Part shown: positions 43,168 to 53,288 of the stretch, one piece after another
How positions within the stretch are numbered: the first letter of the stretch is position 1
Layout: every line of letters begins with the position of its first letter
Translations under genes and position numbers: made by a program
Assembly: GCA_030789695.1 (NCBI GenBank)
Contig: CM061142.1
Span: 284,272,165-284,336,164, forward strand
Source: Scilla litardierei
Taxonomy: Eukaryota > Streptophyta > Magnoliopsida > Asparagales > Asparagaceae
DNA: 64,000 nucleotides
Direction: 5' to 3'
Notes under the pieces: model-generated
Told to the model about the DNA's origin: nothing
Database searches by the model: none
The model's input: only the letters and a program-made list of their open reading frames with translations

Positions 43168-44892
43168 CTAATCAGCAAATAAGACAGGATAACGCTCTCT
43201 CATCTCCTCCTCGCGCTCCCAAGTGGACTCTCCAGGTGATCCGTGACGCCACATCACTCTCACCAGGTCGACTACCTTATTCCTCAATTGCTTCTGTCGA
43301 CGGTCCAAAATCTACACATGCTGCTGGTCATACGTTAGGTCCAGGCGGACCGTAATCTCAGAGAAATCAACCGTATGCGACGGATCACTGGCGTACCGAC
43401 GTAACTGAGATACGTGGAAAACGTCGTGAACTCCCTCCAAAGATGGTGGCAAAGCAAGGCGGTAGGCCACTGCTCCCACGCGCTCTAGCACATCGAATGG
43501 TCCAATATACCTTGGACTCAGCTTTCCCTTCTTCCCGAAACGAATGATTCCGCGGTTCAGAGAAATCTTCAGGAAGACGTGATCTCCAGGCTGGAACTCC
43601 AACGGTCTCCTCTTGGCATCTACCCAATACTTGAAGCGATCATGTGCAACTCTGAGCTTCTTCCTGATCTCTCTCACGACATCCACAGCTTCCACTATCA
43701 TCTCTGGGCACAACAGCTCCCAAACTTCAATGTCATCCCAGCTCAGTGGCGATCGACATCTCCTCCCATATAAGGCAGCAAACGGCGCCATGCCAATGCT
43801 CTCCTGGTAGCTGTTGTTATATGAAAACTCCACCAAGTGAAGATGGTCCTCCTATGATCCCCTCAGATCGAGCGTACAAGCTCGCAGCATATCCTCTAGA
43901 AGCTGAATAGTCCTCTCGGACTGGCCATCGGTCTGCAGGTGGTACACCGTGCTGAAACTCAGACTCGTACCCAAATTCTCATGCAAACTTCTCTAGAACT
44001 GAGATGTGAACCTTGAGTCTCTGTCAGACACGATGCTCACGGGGACTTCGTGTAAGCGTACGATCTCATGCATGTATACGGTCTACGTCACAACTATTTC
44101 CAAGAGGGAAAATTTTCAAAAGAGGAGTAAAAACGAAATTTTACCTCCAGATATTTCCTCGCCAAGACTTCCGTAGTGGCCCACTCGGAAGGGGATGAAA
44201 TGCACAGACTTAGTTAACCAATCAACGATTACCCAGACTGCGTCGTTCTGCTTCGGGGTCTGAGGCAAACCAGTCACGAAGTCCATCGTAATATGTTGCC
44301 GCTTCCACTCCGAAATAAGAAGCGGTTGTAGCAATCCAGCCGTACGATGGTGCTCAACCTTCACCTGTTGGCATATCAAACACTTGGCAACGCTTCGTGC
44401 CACACTCCTCTTCATGCCAATCCACCAGTAATTCAGACGGAGGTCCTTATACATCTTGGTCCCTCTAGGATGTATAGAATAAGGCGAGCTATAAGCCTCG
44501 CTCAAAAGCTCCTCCCAGACATCACCTGCAGTTACACAGAGTCTGCTGCCGTACCGCAGCGAACCATCCTCATGAATCACGAACTCCGTCCGTAGTCCAG
44601 CTTCAACCTGCCCCCTGATCCTCTGTAGCTTCGAATCTCCTGCATGTGCTGCCTTGATCCGATCCATGATCGTGGATTGAATCTGCAAATTCATGAATGA
44701 ATGAACCACACCAGGTAGGACGACCTCTAGATCCATCTTTTTCAGCTCCCGATGTATCCTCCAGTCGACAGTATGCATCATCGCAGTAGGAAGTCTACTC
44801 AAAGCATCGGGCACTACGTTCACCTTCCCTGGGTGATACTGCAAGTCTATCTCATAGTCAACCATGAGCTCTAACCATCGTCTCTGACGCAT
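43168..44892 (-). pseudogene. pol: Integrase and chromodomain-like tail of element G
   Basis: It starts in the RNase H/integrase linker (WLELMVDYEIDLQYHPGKVNVVPDALSR), then the zinc finger (H...CLICQQVK), first catalytic D in ITMDFVTGLP, second in IVSDRDSRF, and E in TDGQSERTIQLLEDM. The frame is interrupted by a 51-bp insert (44094-44144) and stops near 44060-43840. From 43836 it runs cleanly through GMAPFAALYGRRCRSP and the GPF-type module. After an in-frame TAG (43312-43314) the frame goes on as ILDRRQKQLRNK...VMWRHGSPGESTWERE..., a chromodomain-like end, to a stop at 43168. Chromodomains steer such integrases to heterochromatin. Confidence 0.85.
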
Positions 44893-44904
44893 GTTGAGCT
44901 CCTT

Positions 44905-46260
44905 CTACGTAAAAATGTACTTCAAGCTTTTGTGATCGGTGAAAATCTTCACGCTCTCACTCAGCAAGAAATGCCTCCAAATCTTCAGTACAAATATCAC
45001 CGCTGCCAACTCTAGATCATGCGTCTGGTAATTCTTCTCATGAGTCCTCAACTGACGAGAGGCATACGCGACCACGTGGCCATGCTGATGCAAAATGCAT
45101 CCTAGGCCCTTCCCTGATGCATCGCAATATACCTCGAAGCCTCCGCTCCGATCCGATACAGCCAAAACCGGTGTCGTGGTCAATCTCTCCTTCAAGATAC
45201 TGAAGGCCTCCTCACAAGCATTTGTCCAAAGGAACTCCACGTCCTTCCTTGTTAGCTTCGTCATCGGCTCAGCAATCTTCGAGAAATCCTTGATGAACCG
45301 CCGATAATAGCCTGCTAAGCCAAGAAAGCTCCTGATATCAGATGCTGACAGCGGAGTCGACCAATCTCTGACTGCTCTGACCTTCTCCGGATCTACAGAT
45401 ATGCCATCACCGGACACCACGTGTCCCAGGAACGCGACTCTGTCCAGCCAAAACTCACACTTACTATATTTGGCATATAGCTTATGTCGCCTCAGCGTCT
45501 CCAGCACTGTCCTCAGATGACAGCTGTGCTCCTCCTCAGACTTAGAGTAAATAAGAATGTCGTCTATAAAGATGACGACAAACTTATCCAGGAAGTCGTA
45601 GAATATCAAATTCATCAAATTCATGAACACAGCTGGAGCATTGGTCACGCCGAAAGGCATAACCACGAACTCATAATGTCCGTACTTCGTCCGGAAGGCT
45701 ATCTTCGGAATATCGTCCTTCTTCACCTTCAGCTGATGATATTCGCTCCTCAAGTCCAACTTCGAGAAAACTCTCGAACCTCCCAGCTGATCAAAAATAT
45801 CGTCGATGCATGGCAGCGGATACTTATTCTTCACTGTGACAGCATTCAGCCCTCGATAGTCCACACACATCCTGCGGGACCCATCCTTCTTCTTCAAGAG
45901 CAATACTAGTGCACCCCATGGTGACACACTAGGGTGGATGAAACCCTTCTGCAGCAACTCATCTAATTGCTTCCGTAGTTCCTCAAGCTCAGCAGGAGCC
46001 ATCCGATACGGCGCCTTCGATATTGGGTGCGCTCCTGGCATAAGATCAATACCAAATTCTAGAGCTCGGTCAGATGGCAGACCCGAGATATCCTCCGAGA
46101 AGACGTCGTCGAAGTCTCTGACGACTGCTGGTTGGTCGATCTCTAACTGCATAGCTGCGACAATCGGCATCTCCGGCTTGGCCCGAAATCTGATGGACCC
46201 AAGTAACTCGTCTCTGCTACAGAACTCGAACTCCGAAAGGCCTGGAATCCAGAATACCAC
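44905..46260 (-). pseudogene. pol: Reverse transcriptase-RNase H of element G
   Basis: 451 residues in one frame: [37 protein letters not shown], the catalytic FIDDILIY (about residues 225-232), then [16 protein letters not shown] and [11 protein letters not shown] of RNase H. The frame is bounded by in-frame stops: TGA upstream at 46273 and TAG downstream at 44905, where a Q codon is expected before KELN. All catalytic motifs are present, so inactivation is by nonsense changes only. Confidence 0.9.
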
Positions 46261-46272
46261 CCTCTTGATGTG

Positions 46273-46557
46273 TCATTCGATCGATGCATGGAAGTCTCCC
46301 AGCCAATCGATGCCAAGTACGACATCGAAATGCGGTAGATCGTGGACGATGAAATCTGCAAATAGTTCGTGTCCACTGACCACCAAGGGGATTGATCGAC
46401 AACCTAAATTCACAGTCACCACTCCGTTCCCTGTGGTGATGTCCCAACACTTAGGAAGTGTATGGGTGGGAATGGAGTGCTTTGTTACAAATCTCCGGGA
46501 TAAGATGCACATGGATGCACCGGAGTCGAACAAAGCCAAGGCAGTGTGAGAGGACAC
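46273..46557 (-). pseudogene. Aspartic protease of element G
   Basis: ALFDSGASMCILS is the active-site loop, and VVLGIDWLGDF is the second conserved motif. The domain frame is intact but ends in TGA, where CGA (R) would fit, and is cut off from Gag by a frame change between 46665 and 46557. Confidence 0.85.
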
Positions 46558-46664
46558 TAGAATGGTGCCTAGGTTACGAAAGAACTATAGTCAAACCAAG
46601 CTACTCTATCAAACAAGGCAAACAAGAAAAACTAACATTAAGATCTACACTATGAAATGAAAGT

Positions 46665-47828
46665 CTAGATTCGAAGTATACCTGCAATAACTCCATCCAG
46701 CTCCTCAGTCTCAACAGCGGTCATGGTGTAAGCCGGCCTCTGGGGTTGCAATGCCCGCTGAAACATCTTCCTCTGTGACGCCAAGGGTGGTCCACGTACA
46801 GTAGCTCCTCTCTGAACCAGGGCAGGTGCTCTACCCTGTAGCGGGGCTGGTGCTCCGACAATGGCATGACGCGCTCTCGGACAATCCTTAGCTGCATACG
46901 AAGCATCTCCACAAACCAAGCACAATCCCAGCTTCCTCCTACAATTAGTCTGAACATGTCCTGGCTTGCCACAGAAGTGGCACGGTCCCTTATTCTGAAT
47001 CTGCATAGGTGCTCCTGGCCTCTTGAAAGGCATTGTCTAAACTGGCCTCATCGCCGGCCTAGCAGGTGGCCGGTACTGCTCCATGGGATGCTTCCCTCTA
47101 TCAGCTGGAGGGTCAGATAGGCACGATATGGTCTCATGGTTCCTCGCGGCATTCAGCACCGCTCCCATGGTCGTGAAATCTGCAGAAGACATCGAAACCT
47201 GAATCTTCGGACGCAGTCCCGGACAGAAACGATCAGCTCGTTTCTCCTCCTTCCTCACCATATGTGGGGCAAACCGACTCAGCATCTAGAACTCTGCCTC
47301 ATACTCGTCGACGGTCATATCTCCCTGCTTCAGATCTACAAATCTGCTCAACAGCTCCCTCCTAGCAGCCTTGGTGAAATACTTATCCTTGAACATCGAG
47401 CGGAAGGTCCTCCACTCCACTGGCTTCTGCAAGCGCCTCTCCTCAATGCGCCACCAGTTTTTAGCATTCTCTGTCAGCTGCATCTTCTCTATCTCAAACT
47501 GGGTAGCGTCGGGAATCTTCACAGCAATCAGCTTCTCCTCAGTACTCAGAATCCACTCATCAGCAGCCAACGGTCCTTCCTTCCCGAAAAATGTCTTCGG
47601 CTGAAGCTCATTGAACTGCTTCACTCCGGGAGCAGCTCGAGGGGCAGGCGATGGCGGTGGCGGTGCTACTGGAGGAGCATATGCAGCACGGTGGGACTGC
47701 TGAACCAACTGGTGCTGTAGGTCCAGCATCTCTTTCATTACGCCCAGAAACTGGAGAAATTCTCCGCCCTGGTCTTCCGAAACTCCATCGCCTGAGTTCC
47801 CGGATCGGGTGACGCATCGTCCTGCCAT
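46665..47828 (-). pseudogene. gag: Gag of element G with two in-frame stops
   Basis: It starts MAGRCVTRSGNSGDG. The capsid part (residues about 65-180) contains PLAADEWILSTEEKL and TFRSMFKDKYF, typical of Tekay Gag. TAG codons at 47286 and 47037 interrupt one continuous frame. Near the C-terminus are CHFCGKPGHVQTNC and CLVCGDASYAAKDC, one standard and one variant zinc knuckle. Confidence 0.88.
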
Positions 47829-47951
47829 CCTATTGACAACAAAGGCACAGATTAGACTCGTACAAATTACTAGATATCAATGAAATGAATGTACTCCTAT
47901 TGTTCCGAACTTGCAGAAAGAATGGGACCTGCATGGACCACCACTAAAACC

Positions 47952-50900
47952 TGCCACGCCCCGCTTCCCAAATGACGGAGGCGAAGCACGAGTAAGGCCC
48001 GCTTAGGCCAGAGCTGAGAAGCCCGGACCCAATAAGCGTCTGTGTGGTACTCCAAGACGAAGGAACATGTCCCTACATGTTAGTACAGAACAATAAAAGT
48101 GCTGAAATAGAAAACATTCATTTATTCCAAATTTATCAATCCAGAGTACCGAGAGTCTAACAAAAGCCTGAGTCGGCTACAACGACAGAAAAGTAAACTA
48201 CTGGTGTAAGCACCCAACCTAGACAGAAAGTAAACGGTGCTACGTACCCAACAAACTACAGTGGAACCTCTGAAATCGGCAACACGATAATCTCTAACTA
48301 TGGTCCTCCTCGGGCACGTACTCAGGATCGACGTCCTCCGGCTCTACGTTCTCGGGTACCTCTGCCTTGTCGACGTACTCTGGCTCCACACCTGACGTAC
48401 AGCACCAAAATAAGGGAAATATACGTCATGTAAAGTCTACAAAAGAGGTCAGACTCTACTACAAGTGTACCGAACTATTAAACATCAGTTTACTGGTTAA
48501 TTAGCATGCTGGGGTTATAGCAGTGTAACAAAAAGAAGTAATGCAGCAGGAAAGTAAAGCGTAGCAAGTAGTAGTCGTAGCGTGTGCTACAGACTATGGG
48601 ACTAACCTAAAGGGGTCGTGACAAGACGTGACAAGACCAGAAAGATAGGACACGACAAGACACGACAAGACACGTGTGACTCGAAGGGTTCACGCCTAAC
48701 GGTTCGGGGGGGGATCAGACCCTCTTGCCATGCGCACGCTCAACCCTACCCCAACACAAGTGCTCAAGACAAGTCCATACAAGGGATCACTCGGAGAGTG
48801 CCCTATTGCCCGCAGGCTGTGTATCAGTACAAGGGATCACTCAGAGAGTGCCATATTGCTCGCAGGCTGTGTATCAGTACAAGGGATCACTCAGAGAGTG
48901 CCCTATTTGCAGGCTGTGTATCCGTACAAGGGATCACTCGGAGAGTGCCCTATTGCCTGCAGGCTGTGTATCCGTACAAGGGATCACTCGGAGAGTGCCC
49001 TATTGCCCGCAGGCTGTGTAAAACAAGACACGACGTGACTTGACAGGGGATAGTTCTTCTAGGGTGTCCACATGCACGCACACACAAGATAACCCTACGG
49101 TGTCGAAAGTTATTATTGTTACGCCTAGACTTCGTCGTCAAGTCTAGGTCGTCAGGGCGTCCCGGATGCTATCATTTCACGTCCGGTTCTATTTGTTCAC
49201 AGTCTAATAGTTCTAGCAGTTTAAGGCCAAGGCACGGCCAAAAGCGCAAGTGAAATACACTTGCCTACGATGGCGAGTGTGTCGTCCGTCCGGGGCGTCT
49301 CGTCTAGGCGTCTCGTCCGCGGTAGTCCGTCTGAAACAGTGTCACGGCGATGGTGTCAGGTCGCGATTTTCATCAAATTCTATTAGGGTTTGTTTCTAGG
49401 TTATCGGGGCTATCCTATTTGTCAACGTCACATTTTGGTGTTTCGTTCAACCTAGATTGACCACTACCTTATATGCACAAAAAATTGTCCGATGGTCGAT
49501 TTCTACAGTGAGCAGTGTTTTACTGGTGCGGAAAAGTATATTTAGTTCGAGTTGTCCGATTTTAGAGTTTTGCTACGGTGTGGGTTTCGCTACGAGTTAG
49601 GGGACCAACCTCTCCTGTGTCTGGGGTAGTGCGGACGTAGCGTCTGGACTGCAGGAGATCTGCGATGTCTACGACGTCTCGACTATGGGTAGTGTAGTGA
49701 GACTCGTCCGGGCAGCGGACGAAGTGCGGCAGCGGGCACGATCAGTCCGACGGCAAAATAGTGAGCTACGAAGAGTAACGGCGACGAAAAACCCGTTGGA
49801 ACGCTAGTCCAAGGGTCGTTCGGGCTAGAAGTCGTCGCGGGGTGCCTCCGACCTAGGGGGTGCTCGGCCGGATCTACGAGGGCTGCTGACAGCGGCACGA
49901 CAGACGACGGTTGCCGCTGGTGCTACGGCGGCACGAAGATCGGGGAGCGCAGCGCGCTGCAGCAGCGAGCGGCGACAGTGGGGGTCTGCGCGGGGGCTGC
50001 AAGCGGTCAGGTGGCACTGTGAGGGGCTCTATGTGTGCGGGCGGCTGTGGAAGGCGGCCGGGAGGGGAAAATGCATGGCGCAGCGGTGCCGGAGAGCGCA
50101 GCAGGCGGTGGCGGGAAACGCTCGGGGGCAGGGCAGCGCTGATGCGTGGACGGCGGAGAGCAGCACGCATGGGCGGCTGTTGGCAGAGGGGATGTGCGGC
50201 GCGGATGAGGGGATGCGGCGGTGAGACGGGCGGCTAAGAGGGGGAAACTCGGCGGCGGAGGCTGAGAACGAGGGGAGGCCGCGAGTGAGAGAGAAAAGGA
50301 GATCGGGGGGGTTTTGTGTGGCCGGCGGCTGAGGATTTCAGCCTAGGGTTAACGTGATGGGGAAAAATAATTTTAGGGTTAGGGTTAGATAGTTTAGGGT
50401 TAGTTATAATAAGAGAAGTTAGCTAAATAGACATTAGATATGGGTTAAATGTGGGAGGGGTTTAGGGATAGAGGGTGTGTAATCTGGGATAAGTCTAGGG
50501 GACAAATAGAAAAGCAGTTTAGGAAAGATATCATGAGATTAATTAGAGATATAGCCAGATTTGGCTATTAAATTCGAATTTGAATTGGTTTGGCTAATAT
50601 ACGGTCGAGACTTCTCCGAGCGATAACTCTCAAACCGGACGTCAGAAAAATAATCCGAAAATACTGGGGCGATCATGGAGACGAGACGCACAGATCTACG
50701 GAGTCTGATCGTGTGCTACGCCTACCAAAAATAAATGTAAAATTGGAAACGGCGTGTTGAGTCAAATGACTAAAACGCCCATATCATTCAAAATCGTTTT
50801 GCGAGAAAACGAGCCGTGAAACGACGTTCTCAAAAATTACAATAAAATTCTACACTCCCAAACAATCACAACAGCATATCACATCGCATATTTTGGAGTT

Positions 50901-50981
50901 CAGAAATAGCCAAATAAAAATACGTGCACGATAAAGCACGTGCACGTAGAAAATCCATAAAGTCGGAAAGCGACCGTTACA
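47952..50981 (-). repeat. 5' LTR of element G
   Basis: 3030 bp, partner of 40082-43122, with five tandem repeats at 48778-49020 and a GC-rich segment (49690-50340). Confidence 0.93.
48778..49020 (+). repeat. 50-bp tandem repeat, five copies, right LTR of G
   Basis: Units at 48778, 48828, 48878, 48925 and 48975. The third is 47 bp, having lost three bases in CTATTTGCAGG. The copy number equals that of the left LTR, so the array has been stable since insertion. Confidence 0.95.
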
Positions 50982-50986
50982 GTCTT
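50982..50986. repeat. Target site duplication GTCTT, right copy (element G)
   Basis: Matches 40077-40081. Confidence 0.93.
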
Positions 50987-52640
50987 TTAAATTATAAATG
51001 TTGTTAACTTATCTCTATTTGTTCTTATGTTTACTTTATTGTTGTTATCTCATGTTGATCTGCACCTCTGTTCATTTTAATGCGACTACCCTAAGTTAAC
51101 ATGTTCATATGCTTACTTTCCGCACTTGCATATCATGTTATGGCTACTTATGCATATTCTTCAAGTTCTCTTTTTAGTACATGCATATTAGGGTATAAAT
51201 ACTTTCATAAGCTCTGTGACCGTACTTTTTGTAGACCACCCTTCTTAAATAGTTAGTCCCCTTGTAGTGTTGAGCAACTCTGAGACTGTCCTCTACCTAG
51301 TGTTGTTAGACTTCCTACTGGGTCACGCTGTGACGTGTCCCACCATGTGGTTTCAGTTCTGGTTTGATAGCAGGAGTTGTGTCAAGGGGCTGGAATAGTA
51401 GAGCTTTTCTGAGGGTTACGTATCTTGAGATTTGGGTTGGTGAGTGAGATGAGTTGAGAGTGTGTTGTACCTTTTGGGTTTTGTTTGGTGAGAGTTGTGA
51501 GGTGTGGTATATGATGTTTGTACATGAGGTATTGTTAAAAGAAATGATGAAAATCTTTGATGTATAAATGGAATTATGTTTTTGTCTCTTATGTGTTTTT
51601 ATGTGTCGTATTGTCTGAGTTTGTTAAGTTGGAGTATTGTCTGTACTTCTCAGCACGTGCGTAGTGGCCTGCAGAGTTTTCTGATGTACCTCTATTCTCT
51701 CTTCGCCTTTCTTCTTCACACTCGTAACTCTGGAAATTCCTGATACGGATTCGTACTTATTGGGTATCTTGGGAGGTAGGTTGTGATACAGCGCCTCGTC
51801 AGCAGATGAAGTGGTACCCTAGTTTGAAGAACATGGGTCGAGTGATGGAGGTAGATGATGATGCGGTGCTCGATCGACCCTCGATTGGCTTGTACGTCAG
51901 TTGCTCGAGGTTGGGAAGGCCGGGAACGACCCTAGCAGAAGATGGAGGCTCTTCGATCTACACCACAGAGACATGTTAGGGGGGTCGGATCTGGGTTCCG
52001 ACCCAAATCCCATCCGATGCTTAAGTTAGTACGGGAACTTAAGGAAGAGAGAGAGCGCTTAGTGCAGCTGAGATCGACCCACGGAGGTTCGTCTCAGGTC
52101 TGGCGGTGCAAGCTTAATATTGTAAGAAATATCAGCTGAAAAGGTAGAGTTCTATGTCTTAGATCTCGTACCTTGGAGATGGGACCCTTCCTTGTATTTA
52201 TAGGCATTTCGGGTCCGTTTGGAGACGTTGGGGAGATAACGACCTCCCATTATAGGTCCACGATCTTTCCCCTTTAATAGGAGTAAATGTCATACATGTT
52301 TCTACGAATTACGAGCCTGTCTTTAATCCCATGTTCGAGTGCGGAGAACACAACGGTCGACTGGCCAATGGGCTTTGACTGAGTCGACGTCGGGCTTCTC
52401 TTGTGGGCTTTGTGGGCCTTTGTCATCCATCGGTCGAGTCATCTTGAGTGCCTGCCCAATGACTCAATAATGGCCCCCATCGTACGACCTCAAAGGGTCT
52501 GCCTGTTGAAGTCAAGTGACGTTACATCACATTAATAGGGCACGGCAGTCGAGAAAATAGCACTCAAGTTCCAAGCGCCAAAAAGCCCACTTCGTCGATT
52601 CGGATGATTTGCCGATTCGAAATCCAAGATATTCAGAGCC
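50987..52640. other. Intergenic or decayed repeat DNA, no gene recognised
   Basis: Mixed composition. The stretch 51640-52100 (GTAGTGGCCTGCAGAG, GGAGGTAGGTTGTGATACAG, then a short open frame at 51942-52139) has the flavour of an old Ty3 LTR end but no paired copy is present. The 65-residue frame has no known feature. Confidence 0.4.
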
Positions 52641-52683
52641 TTTGGATTTTTGACACGTGTTTCATCATGCAGTTGTTGCCCTA

Positions 52684-52766
52684 CCTATATAGGACGATTC
52701 CAGCGGTAGAAAATGAAGTTATCATCTTCATTCTCTTTCATTTAGATTTTCCTTTCCTCGAAAGAA
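52684..52766 (+). promoter_or_regulatory. Possible TATA and leader before the TE-like relic
   Basis: CCTATATAGG at about 52682-52692 lies 75 bases before ATG 52767. Confidence 0.35.
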
Positions 52767-53277
52767 ATGGCTTCGTCCTCCAATCCTACCTCCGAAGGGA
52801 GCTTCGTCACCGTTATGCAGAAGAATAAGGATGGGGTTATGGAGCTGGGCTTGCTCGTGAATTTGAGGTCCAACGTCAAGGCTGGCCAGATTCGTGAGCT
52901 TCAGAGGAGTTACGTCCATCTCGATTACCAAGTCCAATTGACTGGGAGGGACGAGAGGGTCCATCTACGGTGACTAGGAAGTGGGGGTATACGTCAAAGC
53001 CTTCAAACGAGGCCTTAGATTCCCCATGCATCCATTTATGCGGTACTTCTTGTATACCCTGAACATTTCCCTCTGCCAGTTGATGCCGAACGCCATCGGC
53101 ATGCTGACGGGCTTCATAGCTTTGTGTGTGATGAAAGGAATTGAACCATCTATGAGACTGTTCAATTATTTTTTCTCGATCCCTCCCCTCAAGAACCCGG
53201 GCTGGTATGTGGTAATGGCCCGTCGAGACAGGAAGCTGTTGGAAGACCTTCATGTAGGGATTTTCAAGGTCCCATAG
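52767..53277 (+). pseudogene. Broken TE-type ORF resembling plant gypsy-type transposon protein
   Basis: Starts MASSSNPTSEGSFVT at 52767 and ends in a stop at 52971. A different frame then gives VGVYVKAFKRGLRFPMHPFMRYFLYTLNISLCQLMPNAI... to 53277. The pattern F-x-RFP-hP-F-x-L...LSLCQLMPNA...GF-ALC followed by GWY-V-AR resembles the plant family called putative gypsy-type transposon (PF04195, from memory, not searched). One indel near 52970 separates the halves. Copia F begins just after its stop, so a longer downstream part may be missing. Confidence 0.4.
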
Positions 53278-53288
53278 AGCTAATTTAT

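Larger units (their letters stand above)
40082..50981 (-). mobile_element. Element G: complete decayed Tekay/Del chromovirus, minus strand
   Basis: LTRs of 3041 and 3030 bp (40082-43122 and 47952-50981) with GTCTT duplicated outside. The interior reads leftwards: Gag with two zinc knuckles, protease, RT-RNase H, integrase, and a chromodomain-like tail. Long LTRs plus the C-terminal chromodomain point to Tekay/Del. The coding region is collinear but carries several stop codons, mostly TAG. I could not identify a clean primer site next to 47952. Confidence 0.92.

Noticed and set aside
51942..52139. 65-residue frame as a host gene
   Set aside because: No family resemblance, no clear promoter or splice sites, and the sequence around it looks like decayed repeat DNA.
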